Below are positions 1 to 9,165 of a stretch of DNA of 64,000 bases, one piece after another; position 1 is the stretch's first letter, and the number at the start of each line of letters is the position of its first letter. Source of the stretch: Candidatus Puniceispirillum sp. Its GTDB lineage: Bacteria; Pseudomonadota; Alphaproteobacteria; Caedimonadales; UBA1908. The position numbers and the translations under genes were made by a program. Location of the stretch: positions 62,001 to 126,000 of the forward strand of contig PNJU01000010.1 in the NCBI GenBank assembly GCA_013822015.1. The letters are read 5' to 3'. The notes beneath the pieces were generated by a model. The model ran no database searches and was not told the DNA's origin. It saw nothing but the letters and a program-made list of their open reading frames with translations.

Positions 1-321
1 CGCGCTCACAAGGGAACAAAGGGCGGAGGTCTCACGCTTTTTCATGACCAGGGTCAAGGGCCCTGGCCAAAACGCTTCCGCAAGGCGCGCGGCCATGGCG
101 TGGGGCTCCACATGGGCAAAGGCACTCTCTGCGTCTTTAAAGTGGGAGATGAGAGGATTGGATGAAGGGCGTCCCTTGAGGGTGAAGATGGCGGCGACTG
201 CACGCGCGTCATAGGCGTTGGCCGCCAGGCCATAAACCGTTTCCGTGGGTACGGCCACAAGGCGGCCGGCTTGCAAGGCCTCGGCGGCAAGGATAAGGGC
301 ACGGGAGGGGGTGGTGGTCAT
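1..321 (-). CDS. tsaC: Threonylcarbamoyl-AMP synthase (Sua5/YrdC/TsaC family), partial at window edge
   Basis: The enzyme makes threonylcarbamoyl-AMP from threonine, bicarbonate and ATP for the t6A37 modification of ANN-decoding tRNAs in the cytoplasm. The 107 visible residues start at ATG 321 and include PTETVYGLAANA near residue 20 and the K-G-R-P-x-x-x-P-L run near residue 50 (FTLKGRPSSNPLISHF), the RNA and nucleotide binding signature of the YrdC fold. The reading frame runs off the left edge, so it cannot be told whether this is the short TsaC form or the longer Sua5 form. The partner gene tsaB lies at 32344-32958, so the two pathway genes are not adjacent. Family assignment is firm; the gene symbol could equally be sua5. 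Confidence 0.9.
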   Translation of the reverse strand, partial: MTTTPSRALILAAEALQAGRLVAVPTETVYGLAANAYDARAVAAIFTLKGRPSSNPLISHFKDAESAFAHVEPHAMAARLAEAFWPGPLTLVMKKRETSALCSLVSA

Positions 322-459
322 AAGATCCTTGTGGGGAGCGAAAAGTCTGTCTACAATCCGTGGGATATTAAATGAGACGGCGCGCAATAATCAAGTTGAA
401 AAGAGTGTGCGGCGTTTTCATACATGAAGAAATGACCTTGACCTATTGATGGAGGACGA

Positions 460-1443
460 ATGAAGAAATGGCTTATGATCATGGGATGTGTGGGTTTCAT
501 GGGTAGCTGCGAAGCGGCGATGATCACAACGCAAGTGCCGGATAAAGGTCAGCCCCTCGTGGTTGTGGACGCTCAGGACAACACAAACCTCATGCCAAGC
601 CAGTTTCGCACAAGCAGCGATAACTTCGCACCCGCCCTGATCCGCAAAGAGCTGGCGAAACAATATACGCTTCCCTCTCGTAAGGGTCTTGATCAGCTTA
701 ATTTTTCTGCAAGCGCCCAGTTTAGTGAGTCCTCCCTACGTAATCTTATCAACGTGACAGGCCAGGATTTATGCATTGTTGACTTGCGCCTTGAATCCCA
801 CGGATTTGGGGGCGGTCACGCTGTGTCACTCTATGCACCCCAAAACGCCATTAACCAGGGATTTTCTCCACAGGTTGCTTTGCAGCGTGAAGAAGCCTTC
901 CTCGCCGAACTTGAGCGCACTGATCCTGCCTTCTTGCGCCTCATCATGGATAAAGACGATGGTCAGATTTGCGCCGGCGCCAAAGTCGTGTCAAAGTTCT
1001 GCCCTGTGGAGTCTGAGGAAGCGCTTGTGGCGCGCCACGGTGTGGGATACGTACGTTTTGCGACCCTAGATCATGCTCGCCCCAGTGATGAGGTGGTGGA
1101 CGCGTTTGTGGCTTTTGTGACGCAAGCGCCTGCGCGCACTAAGCTCCACTTTCACTGCCGCGCAGGAAAAGGGCGCACGACCCAGTTTTTGGCACTCTAT
1201 GACATGCTTAAGAACGCGAAAAATGTTTCCTTTGAAGATATTGTCACAAGGCAGCATCTTATAGGCGGCTCTCCCCTAACAAATATCTCAGATGACGAAG
1301 AGGTTTCCTGGAAAAAGCAGTTGTCCCAGGAGCGACTTGCGTTTTTGAAAGCCTTTTATCTTTACGCGAAGGATCCGGGTGGATATGGGGTCACGACTTG
1401 GTCCCAGTGGCACAGAAAAAACGCACCCGCAGAAAAATCATAA
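460..1443 (+). CDS. Exported phytase-like protein tyrosine phosphatase
   Basis: A predicted secreted cysteine phosphatase of 327 residues. A signal peptide covers about residues 1-20; MGSC could be read as a weak lipobox. The active-site P-loop HCRAGKGRTT has its nucleophile Cys at residue 233 and Arg at 239, fitting H-C-x5-R. It is preceded by ATLDHARPSDE around residue 206, which matches the mobile-loop region of myo-inositol hexakisphosphate-degrading PTPs, and followed by YDMLKN and RQHLIGG, also typical of that subfamily. Relatives include rumen bacterial phytases and the translocated effectors XopH and Legionella LppA (family knowledge). The substrate is probably a phosphoinositide, inositol phosphate or phosphotyrosine (inference). 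It stands alone between tsaC and the cox operon. RBS-like GGAGG lies 7 bases before the ATG. Confidence 0.85.
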   Translation: MKKWLMIMGCVGFMGSCEAAMITTQVPDKGQPLVVVDAQDNTNLMPSQFRTSSDNFAPALIRKELAKQYTLPSRKGLDQLNFSASAQFSESSLRNLINVTGQDLCIVDLRLESHGFGGGHAVSLYAPQNAINQGFSPQVALQREEAFLAELERTDPAFLRLIMDKDDGQICAGAKVVSKFCPVESEEALVARHGVGYVRFATLDHARPSDEVVDAFVAFVTQAPARTKLHFHCRAGKGRTTQFLALYDMLKNAKNVSFEDIVTRQHLIGGSPLTNISDDEEVSWKKQLSQERLAFLKAFYLYAKDPGGYGVTTWSQWHRKNAPAEKS

Positions 1444-1471
1444 AAATTTAGATTTTTTTGATGATTGTGGG

Positions 1472-1500
1472 CTGTGCTTGGCTTCAAATGGTTCTATAAT
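1472..1500 (+). promoter_or_regulatory. Possible sigma70 promoter for the cox operon
   Basis: A perfect TATAAT hexamer at 1495-1500 lies 47 bases before the ctaC start. The hexamer 17 bases upstream, CTGTGC at 1472-1477, is a poor -35 match, so only the -10 element is persuasive. Confidence 0.3.
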
Positions 1501-1547
1501 GGTCTCCAAGGAGGCTGCTCGACAGAAAGAATGAAAGGCAAAAACCC

Positions 1548-2384
1548 ATGAAGTATTTACTGACCCTTCTCATGGGGCTACTCGCAGGTGTGGGGGAGCT
1601 GCGCGCAGACGTACCCCGTAACTGGCAAATGCACTTCCAAGAAGCGGTGACGCCTGTCATGGAAGAAATTGTGCGCTTTCACGACATTCTTTTGGTCATT
1701 ATTGTGCTCATAGGCCTCTTTGTCTTTGCCCTTTTGGGATACACCCTTGTACGGTTTCGGGCCGAGCGCAATCCTGTTCCCACCAAAACATCCCACAATA
1801 CGCCCCTTGAAATCGTTTGGACTGCTATCCCTGTCTTGATTCTGTTGGCGATCTGTTGGCCCTCCATGCACCTTTTGTATTTCATGGACCGCGCTGTGCA
1901 TCCAGATATGACCTTGAAAATTAATGGGCGCCAGTGGTACTGGCACTACGCCTATGAAGGACATGATCTGGAGTTCGATAGTGTGATGATTCCAGAAAAA
2001 GATTTGCAGCCTGGTCAGCACCGTCTTTTGGAAGTTGATCACCCCGTTGTGATTCCCGTGGATACGACGGTGCGTCTCCTGTTCACAGCCGATGACGTGC
2101 TGCATTCTTGGGCTGTGCCAGCCTTTGGTGTGAAGCATGACACTGTGCCCGGGCGCATTGGTGAGAGCTGGGTGCGTGTGACAAAGGAAGGCACCTACTA
2201 CGGCCAATGCTCTGAACTATGTGGGACGGGACATGCCTTTATGCCCATCAAGGTACAAGTTGTTTCAAAAGAGGCCTATGCAACTTGGCTTAAAGAGGCC
2301 AAACAAAAACTTGCGTCCACCGAGGGAACGCCGGACGCTTCTGTCATTCTTGCAGCCCTTCCATCTAACCTTCAACGAGGATAA
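1548..2384 (+). CDS. ctaC: Cytochrome c oxidase subunit II
   Basis: Subunit II of the aa3-type oxidase accepts electrons from cytochrome c through the binuclear CuA centre on the periplasmic side. The 278 residues begin with a signal sequence, followed by two membrane helices around residues 40-65 and 83-105, the aromatic GRQWYWHY patch near residue 123 and a cupredoxin domain. The CuA ligands are visible in CSELCGTGHAFMP (two Cys, the intervening Glu, His and Met), with an upstream His in LHSWAVP. No haem c motif follows, so this is the plain CoxB type. The gene opens an operon: ctaD starts three bases after its stop. Confidence 0.97.
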   Translation: MKYLLTLLMGLLAGVGELRADVPRNWQMHFQEAVTPVMEEIVRFHDILLVIIVLIGLFVFALLGYTLVRFRAERNPVPTKTSHNTPLEIVWTAIPVLILLAICWPSMHLLYFMDRAVHPDMTLKINGRQWYWHYAYEGHDLEFDSVMIPEKDLQPGQHRLLEVDHPVVIPVDTTVRLLFTADDVLHSWAVPAFGVKHDTVPGRIGESWVRVTKEGTYYGQCSELCGTGHAFMPIKVQVVSKEAYATWLKEAKQKLASTEGTPDASVILAALPSNLQRG

Positions 2385-2387
2385 CCC

Positions 2388-3992
2388 ATGACAAGCGCAA
2401 CCCTTGCAGACCACGGCCACGACCACGCCCATGATCACCTGACCACAGGCTGGCGTCGGTGGGTTTTGTCCACAAACCATAAAGATATTGGCACCATGTA
2501 TATTATTTTTGCCATTATCGCTGCTTTTGTGGGAGGGGGCCTGTCCATGGTGATGCGTGCCCACCTTATGTCGCCGGGCGGGGGAATTTTGTCCGATCAT
2601 CACCAGCTCTACAACGTGATCATCACGGGTCATGGTCTCATCATGGTTTTCTTCGTGGTGATGCCCGCGCTTATTGGCGGCTTTGGAAACTGGTTTGTGC
2701 CCCTCATGATTGGGGCGCCCGACATGGCTTTCCCAAGACTTAATAATATCAGCTTTTGGCTGATGATTCCGGCCATTATCCTGGCGAGCCTGGCCCTTGT
2801 GGTTGGCGGTGGGGCTGGCACGGGTTGGACTGTCTATCCACCTTTGTCGGGCCTGGCTGGTCACCCCAATGCAAGCGTTGACTTTGCGATTCTTGCGCTT
2901 CACGTGGCGGGTGTGTCCTCCATTTTGGGGGCCATCAATTTCATTGTGACCATCTTTAACATGCGGGCCCCTGGCATGACCCTTTTTAAGATGCCGCTCT
3001 TCATTTGGACCATGCTTGTGACGGCGTTCTTGCTTGTCTTGACCCTGCCGGTTTTGGCGGGTGCTATTACCATGCTGCTCACGGATCGTAACTTCGGCAC
3101 GACTTTCTTTGACCCTGCAGGGGGCGGTGATCCCGTTCTTTTCCAGCACCTCTTTTGGTTCTTTGGTCACCCTGAGGTGTATATTATGGTCCTGCCCGCC
3201 TTTGGGATCGTAAGCCAGGTTTTGTCTACCTTCTCACGCAAGCCAATTTTTGGATACTTAGGGATGGTTTTTGCCATTATCGGCATCGGATTTGTGGGCC
3301 TTGTTGTGTGGGCGCACCATATGTTTACCGTTGGCCTTGATGTGGACGCACGCGCTTACTTTACCCTGGCCACCATGGTCATTGCGGTTCCCACGGGCAT
3401 TAAGGTCTTTAGCTGGATTGCCACCATGTGGGGCGGGTCTCTCACCTTCCGCGTGCCCATGCTTTACGCCGTTGGCTTCTTGTTTGTGTTCACCCTTGGG
3501 GGCTTGACTGGTATTGTGCTTGCCAATGGCGGCATCGATATTGCCATGCATGACACCTATTACGTGGTGGGTCACTTCCACTATACCCTCTCTTTGGGCG
3601 CGCTTTTTGGCATGTTTGCGGGCTTTTACTACTGGTTCCCCAAGATGTCTGGGCGCATGTACAGTGAGCGTCTGGGGAAAATTCATTTCTGGATGATGTT
3701 TGTGGGTGTGAACCTCACTTTCTTCCCCATGCACTTTTTGGGCCTTGCGGGCATGCCGCGCCGGTACGTGGACTATCCAGACGCCTTTGCGGGTTGGAAC
3801 CATGTGGCCAGCATGGGCGCGTTTTTGTCGGGTTTTGCCAGCCTTCTATTCGTGTATCTTATTTATGATGCCTTCCGTCGTAAGGAGCAGGCGCCAGACA
3901 ATCCTTGGGGTGAGGGCGCGGATACGCTCGAGTGGACCATTTCATCGCCGCCACCCTTCCACACCTTTGAGGAGCAGCCTAGGATCGCTTAA
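2388..3992 (+). CDS. ctaD: Cytochrome c oxidase subunit I
   Basis: The catalytic subunit (534 residues) carries haem a, haem a3 and CuB, reduces O2 to water and pumps protons. Twelve hydrophobic helices follow a short His/Asp-rich N-terminus. Landmarks are NHKDIGTMY near the start, [20 protein letters not shown], the CuB ligand and cross-linked Tyr region [22 protein letters not shown], and the haem ligands in [12 protein letters not shown]. The HPEVY Tyr marks it as an A-type haem-copper oxidase. Length and motifs are normal for the family. Its stop overlaps the ctaB start (TAATG). Confidence 0.98.
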   Translation: MTSATLADHGHDHAHDHLTTGWRRWVLSTNHKDIGTMYIIFAIIAAFVGGGLSMVMRAHLMSPGGGILSDHHQLYNVIITGHGLIMVFFVVMPALIGGFGNWFVPLMIGAPDMAFPRLNNISFWLMIPAIILASLALVVGGGAGTGWTVYPPLSGLAGHPNASVDFAILALHVAGVSSILGAINFIVTIFNMRAPGMTLFKMPLFIWTMLVTAFLLVLTLPVLAGAITMLLTDRNFGTTFFDPAGGGDPVLFQHLFWFFGHPEVYIMVLPAFGIVSQVLSTFSRKPIFGYLGMVFAIIGIGFVGLVVWAHHMFTVGLDVDARAYFTLATMVIAVPTGIKVFSWIATMWGGSLTFRVPMLYAVGFLFVFTLGGLTGIVLANGGIDIAMHDTYYVVGHFHYTLSLGALFGMFAGFYYWFPKMSGRMYSERLGKIHFWMMFVGVNLTFFPMHFLGLAGMPRRYVDYPDAFAGWNHVASMGAFLSGFASLLFVYLIYDAFRRKEQAPDNPWGEGADTLEWTISSPPPFHTFEEQPRIA

Positions 3993-4918
3993 TGAGCCTG
4001 CCCATTACACCAGCCTATGCAAATGAGGCGTCCTTTTCCCAGGACTCCTCCCTTGCAACACCGCGTGATTTCTGGCTTCTCATGAAGCCAGGCGTCCTGT
4101 CCCTTGTTGTCTTTACGGCTTTTGTGGGGGCAATTCTTGCACCCAGCACCATCCATCCCTTCGTTTTGCTTGTGGCAATTTTGTCCATTACCCTGGGTGC
4201 AGGTGGGGCGGCTGCCTTCAACATGTGGTATGATCGGGACATTGACCTTGTCATGAAGCGCACCCGAAGCCGCCCTATCCCAGCAGGACGTGTGGCGCCC
4301 CACGACGCCCTGACCTTTGCGTCTCTCTTGAGTGTGACGTCCGTGACCCTTATGGGCCTTGCCACCAACATGTTGGCCGCGGGCCTACTTGCTCTGTCCA
4401 TTATTTACTACACCCTTTTCTACACGGTATTTTTGAAAAGACGCACGCCCCAAAATATTGTCATTGGTGGCGGAGCAGGGGCATTTCCACCCCTCATTGG
4501 TTGGGTGGCGGTCACAAACGAGATTGCCCTTTTGCCCCTTGTGCTCGTGTGGCTTATTTTCATCTGGACGCCGTCCCACTTCTGGGCGCTGGCTCTCTAC
4601 CGGTCAAGTGATTACGCAAGCGTCCGTGTGCCTATGCTGCCCGTGACCCACGGCGAGCTCAGCACAAAGCGCCACATCATGGTTTACAGTATACTTCTTG
4701 TGGCCAGCGCGATAATCCCCTTCTATCTAGGGGACTTCGGAGCGATCTACATGGTGAGCGCTACGCTTCTCGGGATGGCTTATCTTGCCCTGGCCACGAA
4801 AGTGTGGTGGGTTGGGGGAGAGAAGCACGCCATCCGCCTTTTTCTTTTCTCCATTGCCTATTTATTTCTTTTGTTCTTAAGTATGGTGATTGACCATGTT
4901 GGAGCACGTTTCCTATGA
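3992..4918 (+). CDS. ctaB: Protohaem IX farnesyltransferase (haem O synthase)
   Basis: This inner-membrane UbiA-family prenyltransferase (308 residues) attaches farnesyl to haem B to give haem O, the precursor of the haem A used by CtaD. The first Asp-rich motif is NMWYDRDIDLVMKRT near residue 73, followed by RPIPAGRV; a second conserved stretch is FLKRRTPQNIVIGGGAGAFP. About eight membrane helices are evident. The start codon overlaps the ctaD stop by one base and the end overlaps the next small gene by four bases (ATGA), so translation is probably coupled. Confidence 0.97.
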   Translation: MSLPITPAYANEASFSQDSSLATPRDFWLLMKPGVLSLVVFTAFVGAILAPSTIHPFVLLVAILSITLGAGGAAAFNMWYDRDIDLVMKRTRSRPIPAGRVAPHDALTFASLLSVTSVTLMGLATNMLAAGLLALSIIYYTLFYTVFLKRRTPQNIVIGGGAGAFPPLIGWVAVTNEIALLPLVLVWLIFIWTPSHFWALALYRSSDYASVRVPMLPVTHGELSTKRHIMVYSILLVASAIIPFYLGDFGAIYMVSATLLGMAYLALATKVWWVGGEKHAIRLFLFSIAYLFLLFLSMVIDHVGARFL

Positions 4919-5028
4919 ATAAAGAACAAAAAGATCAGGCGCAGCGCAGCCGCAATACTGCACTTGGCCTGGTACTTGCGGGACTCGTGATCCTCTTTTA
5001 TGGCCTGGCCATTGTGCGTGTGGGGTGA
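4915..5028 (+). CDS. Small CoxF-like membrane protein of the cox operon
   Basis: A 37-residue protein starts at ATG 4915, overlapping the ctaB stop as ATGA, and ends in TGATG overlapping ctaG. It has a charged, Lys/Gln/Arg-rich cytoplasmic head and one membrane helix (ALGLVLAGLVILFYGLAIV) ending in RVG. Alphaproteobacterial cox operons carry a small single-helix protein called CoxF at exactly this place between ctaB and ctaG, with a similar head and the same LVLAG-LFY-IV pattern (family knowledge). Its role is thought to be in oxidase assembly but is poorly defined. The four-base overlaps on both sides argue strongly that it is translated. Confidence 0.85.
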   Translation: MNKEQKDQAQRSRNTALGLVLAGLVILFYGLAIVRVG

Positions 5029-5612
5029 TGAAGACCACACACGGCGCCCGGCGCATGACCACAACCCTTGTGCTCATTCTCCTTTTTGCCATGACGGTCC
5101 TTGCCTTTGCCTCAGTCCCTCTCTACCGCATTTTCTGTCAAAAGACGGGCTATGGTGGCACACCCAAAATTGTGGCCCAGGGCGCCACCCACATTGTGGA
5201 AGGGCGGCCCTTTAAGGTGCGCTTTGCGGCCAGCACGCACCGGGATCTGCCGTGGAAATTTAAGCCCCTTCAGCTTGAGATGGAGGTGCTTCCCGGCCAA
5301 AATGGCCTTGCCTTTTATCAGGTGACCAACCGCTCCCAGAAATCCTTTGTGGGTATCGCCACCTATAACGTCACGCCCGAAAAGGCGGGGAAGTATTTCA
5401 ACAAAATCGACTGCTTTTGCTTTGAGGAACAAACCCTTCCCGCAGGTCAAGTGATTGACATGCCCGTGCAGTTCTTCATTGATCCCGCCATTGCAAAGGA
5501 TCCCAAGCTTAAAGACGTGCACACCATCACCCTTTCTTACACCTTTTTCCACGCCAAAGACCCGAATATTCCAGCGATTTTAGGTCTGCCCACACTCAGG
5601 CGCCCCCATTAA
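5028..5612 (+). CDS. ctaG: Cytochrome c oxidase assembly protein CtaG/Cox11
   Basis: A copper chaperone that delivers Cu to the CuB site of CtaD. The 194-residue protein has one N-terminal anchor (about residues 14-35) and a periplasmic immunoglobulin-like domain. The conserved YRIFCQKTGYGGT segment follows the anchor, and the copper-binding pair appears as KIDCFCFEEQ. ATG 5028 is preferred over the in-frame GTG at 5025 because it overlaps the coxF stop. This ends the first cox cluster; subunit III and SURF1, normally next, lie about 20 kb away on the other strand. Confidence 0.96.
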   Translation: MKTTHGARRMTTTLVLILLFAMTVLAFASVPLYRIFCQKTGYGGTPKIVAQGATHIVEGRPFKVRFAASTHRDLPWKFKPLQLEMEVLPGQNGLAFYQVTNRSQKSFVGIATYNVTPEKAGKYFNKIDCFCFEEQTLPAGQVIDMPVQFFIDPAIAKDPKLKDVHTITLSYTFFHAKDPNIPAILGLPTLRRPH

Positions 5613-5685
5613 TCTTGCAAAATGGCCCGCAACTAGCGTAAATAGTGAAAAAGCACTTGCATCCAAATAACGAAAGATCTGTCCC

Positions 5686-6600
5686 ATGTCGCAAAATCAC
5701 CCCATTGTTGTGGCCGCCCTCTATCAGTTTGTGTCTCTGCCGGATTTTGCGTCCCTGCGCGACCCTCTCACAAAGCTTATGCGTGAAAACGGTGTAAATG
5801 GGACGCTTCTGCTTGCCGCAGAGGGCATCAACGGCACCGTTGCGGGAAGCCGTGAAGGTATTGACGCGCTGAAAGATTACCTCGCCAAAGATGGACGTTT
5901 TGTTGATTTGGAGTACAAAGAGTCATTCGCGGATGAACAGCCGTTCTTGCGCACAAAGGTGCGCCTAAAGGAAGAAATTGTGACCTTGGGCGTTGAGGGT
6001 ATTGACCCCACCAAGCGCGTGGGGACCTATGTGCGTGCACGGGACTGGAACGCGCTTATTAGTGATCCTGAGGTCACCCTCATTGACGTGCGTAACGACT
6101 ATGAGGTGGAGATTGGAACCTTCAAAGGGGCCCTCAATCCCAATACAGAAACCTTCCGGGCCTTTCCTGATTATGTGAAGGAAAATCTCAACCCCAAAAC
6201 CCAAAAGAAAATCGCCATGGTGTGCACGGGCGGTATTCGGTGCGAGAAGGCCTCTGCCTACATGCTGGAGCAAGGGTTTGAAGAGGTCTATCACCTTAAA
6301 GGCGGGATCCTGCGCTATCTTGAGGAGGTGGCACCCGAGGAGAGCGCTTGGAAAGGGGACTGCTTTGTGTTTGATAACCGTGTCAGTGTGGGCCATGGCC
6401 TTGCTCTTGGCCAGTACACACTGTGCCACGGATGCCGCCATCCCCTGAGTCCCGACGATCGTCAGGACCCAGCCTTTGTGGACGGTATTAGCTGTAAATA
6501 CTGTGACTCAAAAGAGGGGATGAACCGAGCGCGGGCGAGTGAGAGGCAGAAGCAGATGACGCTCGCGAAGTCGCGTGGGGTTCGCCACCTGGGGCGCTAG
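5686..6600 (+). CDS. trhO: tRNA uridine 5-oxyacetic acid(34) hydroxylase TrhO, rhodanese family (YceA)
   Basis: TrhO hydroxylates the wobble uridine of certain tRNAs with O2 as oxidant, the first step toward cmo5U/mo5U (family knowledge). The 304-residue protein has an N-terminal ferredoxin-like/UPF0176 domain (about 1-100, with [13 protein letters not shown]), a rhodanese domain with catalytic loop [11 protein letters not shown] near residue 180, and a Cys-rich tail CHGC...CKYC near residues 245-270. It is probably a single-gene unit. Its 3' end overlaps the convergent orphan gene below by 113 bases; the basic C-terminal tail is normal for the family, so this gene is the better supported of the two there. 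Confidence 0.96.
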   Translation: MSQNHPIVVAALYQFVSLPDFASLRDPLTKLMRENGVNGTLLLAAEGINGTVAGSREGIDALKDYLAKDGRFVDLEYKESFADEQPFLRTKVRLKEEIVTLGVEGIDPTKRVGTYVRARDWNALISDPEVTLIDVRNDYEVEIGTFKGALNPNTETFRAFPDYVKENLNPKTQKKIAMVCTGGIRCEKASAYMLEQGFEEVYHLKGGILRYLEEVAPEESAWKGDCFVFDNRVSVGHGLALGQYTLCHGCRHPLSPDDRQDPAFVDGISCKYCDSKEGMNRARASERQKQMTLAKSRGVRHLGR

Positions 6601-7291
6601 AAGCTTTGGACGGGCTTTGTCCGTACATCTCGGGATTTTTCCCTGAGAGGGAGCGCAGGCGCCCTTGTTTGACATCATCTTGCAGTTGAGTAATGGCATC
6701 GGGGCGGAAGGTGTCACCGTTTGTTTCATGTTTGTTTACAACGGAGCGCGGCTGGGAAGTGCTCTTATACTCTGGGGATGTAGAAGAAGGTCGCTCATCA
6801 AGACGCACAGGGCTCATGATTTGAGATGGGTGTGGACTTGAGTGCCTTCCAAAAGAAGCGCCCAGAAGCGCCCCGGGTGATACGGAAAATGGCGCCAGAG
6901 ACTTGCCCAGAGATATCCCAAGCCCTTCCTCAAGGGACTCTCCCAGCCCATTCACTTTGGGCAAAGACGTTGCATACGGCTTAATTCCAAAGCCGTAGAT
7001 AGGTCGCGGACCTGTATCTTCTTCCTGATCGCTGTCATCTTCCTCAATATCCGATAAGGCGCTATCTTCCTGGCGGGGGGAGAGGCGCTCTTTGACTTTG
7101 TCTAAAGTGGCTTTGGCATCATTGTGATCAGTGCAAAGGCGGGCCACCAGCGGTGAGGGCGCAGGGGTGCCAAACTCTTCATCAAGTGCCTCTAAGATCC
7201 CAAACATATCTTGGTCGCTGTCACTGGCTTTTGCTGCCTCAAAGACAAAAATAAAGCTACAAGCAACAAGGGAGAAAGATATCCGATTCAT
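6488..7291 (-). CDS. Secreted protein of unknown function
   Basis: A 267-residue protein with a clear signal peptide ([22 protein letters not shown]). The mature part is polar and low in hydrophobics: an acidic stretch [13 protein letters not shown] around residue 80, then a Gly/Ser/Leu-rich and Ser/Pro/Ala-rich tail. It looks largely disordered. No known domain is recognised. GGAAAGGAA precedes ATG 7291. The last third of the tail, 113 bases, lies antisense to trhO, so the true C-terminus may be shorter in function or the gene may have read into trhO after losing its original stop. It precedes lpxL on the same strand after an 18-base gap in the other direction but shares no obvious role. Confidence 0.6.
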   Translation of the reverse strand: MNRISFSLVACSFIFVFEAAKASDSDQDMFGILEALDEEFGTPAPSPLVARLCTDHNDAKATLDKVKERLSPRQEDSALSDIEEDDSDQEEDTGPRPIYGFGIKPYATSLPKVNGLGESLEEGLGISLGKSLAPFSVSPGALLGASFGRHSSPHPSQIMSPVRLDERPSSTSPEYKSTSQPRSVVNKHETNGDTFRPDAITQLQDDVKQGRLRSLSGKNPEMYGQSPSKASSAPGGEPHATSRASSASASHSPALGSSPLLSHSIYS

Positions 7292-7309
7292 GTCATTTCC
7301 TTTCCATGG

Positions 7310-8197
7310 TTATTTAGGCCAGCGATTGTGGACCCAGATCCACTGCGCGGGCCGCTCACGTATCCAAGATTCAAGAAGATCATTGACCTGCTTCATAATG
7401 GCAAACGCAGGATTCTTTTCTTGTCTCATGGTTTCCAGCGATAATGGGGGATAATAGGTTACTCGGCAGTTAACACCGGAAATTCTTTCCACACGCACCG
7501 GCACAACCGGACAGTCAAATTTTAAGGCGAGGTTTGCCATTGCTTGGGGCGTCATGGCCTCACGTCCAAAAAAGGGGACAGGGATGCCTTCGCGCAGTTT
7601 TTGATCCACGAGCATGGACAGGTGCCCCCCGTCTTTCATGACACGCAGCATTTTGCGAGCGCCACTTGCCCCTTTTGTGACGGTATCTTGGGCAATTTTG
7701 GCATGGACCGCGTCAATCATGCGGGCGATATAGGGATTATTGAGGGTGCGGTAGAGCTGTGTGACGGGCAAACCCTTTTGCACAGCCGGTAGGGTTGCGT
7801 ACTCCCAATTGGCCAGATGCCCTAAAAAGAGAATGCCGGGCTTGCCGTCTTTTATCAGAGCCTCAAGGACCTCTCCCCCGCAAATTTCAACGGGGCTTTT
7901 GTCATCCCACATATCCATGTGGCGCAGGGCCGGGTACTCCCCAATGGTGCGCCCTAAATTCTCCCACATACCTTTTACTGTCTCTTCGATGCTTGTCTCG
8001 TCCCAGTCAGGAAAGGCGGCCATGAGGTTACGCCTGGCGGTGCGTGAGACGCCAAGCAGCGGCCCTATGGTGCGGGCCAGCGTGCCCCCCACCTTGGAGG
8101 CGACGCGAAAGGGCAGGATCCAAAAAAGGCCCACAACAAAAGCTGCCCCCAGAAACTGTAAGGGATAAAGAACCGTGTGCTTAAAAAAACGCGACAT
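7310..8197 (-). CDS. lpxL: Lipid A late acyltransferase, LpxL/HtrB family
   Basis: An inner-membrane acyltransferase (295 residues) that adds a secondary acyl chain to Kdo-lipid A. An N-terminal hydrophobic anchor (residues 8-28) precedes the catalytic H-x4-E motif in FLGHLANWEYA near residue 126, and further conserved blocks DQK and VPFFGREA follow near 190-205. It is the last gene of the msbA-to-lpxL minus-strand cluster and abuts lpxK with a one-base stop/start junction. LpxL and LpxM cannot be separated by eye; the general late acyltransferase assignment is secure. Confidence 0.92.
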   Translation of the reverse strand: MSRFFKHTVLYPLQFLGAAFVVGLFWILPFRVASKVGGTLARTIGPLLGVSRTARRNLMAAFPDWDETSIEETVKGMWENLGRTIGEYPALRHMDMWDDKSPVEICGGEVLEALIKDGKPGILFLGHLANWEYATLPAVQKGLPVTQLYRTLNNPYIARMIDAVHAKIAQDTVTKGASGARKMLRVMKDGGHLSMLVDQKLREGIPVPFFGREAMTPQAMANLALKFDCPVVPVRVERISGVNCRVTYYPPLSLETMRQEKNPAFAIMKQVNDLLESWIRERPAQWIWVHNRWPK

Positions 8198-9165
8198 TAA
8201 GTGGTGATGCCCTTTTTGTGAAAGAGATCCTCGAAGAACACTTTATCTAGGCCCACGGAGATGTCGATGGTATGCACATGCTCGCGGTACTGGTGGGGAA
8301 TACGCACGAAGTCTTTACGTGTGGTTACAAGGGCCGCATTCTCGCGCTTGGCACGCTTGAGGAGGTTGTCCATATCCGCCTTTGTATAAGGATAGTGGTC
8401 CGCAAAGGAAATGCACTCCTCCACATGGATGCCTTCCAGATCAAGCATTTGGTAGAATTTTCCGGGTCTTGCCAGGCCCGCAAAGGCAACGACATTCTGA
8501 CCCTGGAGAGCCATGAGGTCTTTTGCGTTGGGTAAAACGCGGGCCATGGTTACGGGCAGGCGATCCCGGAAGCGGTCCATCAAAGACGGATTGTTGCGCC
8601 CCACAAAAACAAGGGCGTCTGCGCGCTCAATGCCTTGTTCCAGTGGCTCACGCAGGGGGCCTGCTGGAAAGATATGCTCATTGCCAAAGGCGGAGAAGGC
8701 GTCCACGACCACGAGGTTCAAGTCCTTGTGAAGGCTTGGGTTTTGAAAGCCGTCATCAAGAAGGAGGTATTTGGCCCCTGCCTGGGTCGCCAGGCGCGCA
8801 ATGGCGTTGCGGTCCGATCCCACCCAGGTGGGCGCGAACTGAGACAAAAGAAGGGGCTCGTCTCCCACCTCTTGGTATGAATGGAGCAAAGGATCCACAA
8901 GAACGGACATCTTTTTGGTGCGTCCATAGCCGCGGCTTAAGATGTGGGCGCCGGGTAGGACAGAGCACAGGCCCTGGGTCAGAGGGGTTTTTCCAGCGCC
9001 TCCCATGACCATATTGCCGATACAAATAACAGGTACGTCTGCCTTATAGGTGCTGGGGGCCATAATGCGCTTGGTGGCTATTTGTGCGTACTTATTGGCA
9101 ATGGGCGACAAAAGGGAGACTTGCCAGCCTGGATCATTATACCAAAATGCGGGAGGTTTTAGCAT
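8197..9165 (-). CDS. lpxK: Tetraacyldisaccharide 4'-kinase
   Basis: LpxK phosphorylates the 4' position of the lipid A disaccharide at the inner membrane, producing lipid IVA. The 322 residues contain the P-loop GNMVMGGAGKTPLT near residue 50, the LSRGYGR motif near residue 78, and LLDDGFQNPSL near residue 135, all classic for the family. The start overlaps the end of waaA by seven bases and the stop abuts lpxL, so the three are likely co-translated. Confidence 0.96.
   Translation of the reverse strand: MLKPPAFWYNDPGWQVSLLSPIANKYAQIATKRIMAPSTYKADVPVICIGNMVMGGAGKTPLTQGLCSVLPGAHILSRGYGRTKKMSVLVDPLLHSYQEVGDEPLLLSQFAPTWVGSDRNAIARLATQAGAKYLLLDDGFQNPSLHKDLNLVVVDAFSAFGNEHIFPAGPLREPLEQGIERADALVFVGRNNPSLMDRFRDRLPVTMARVLPNAKDLMALQGQNVVAFAGLARPGKFYQMLDLEGIHVEECISFADHYPYTKADMDNLLKRAKRENAALVTTRKDFVRIPHQYREHVHTIDISVGLDKVFFEDLFHKKGITT

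Noticed and set aside
1578-2384. Long minus-strand open frames opposite ctaC and ctaD
   Set aside because: Antisense shadows rich in His/Arg/Gly, with no ribosome sites; the oxidase genes are unambiguous.
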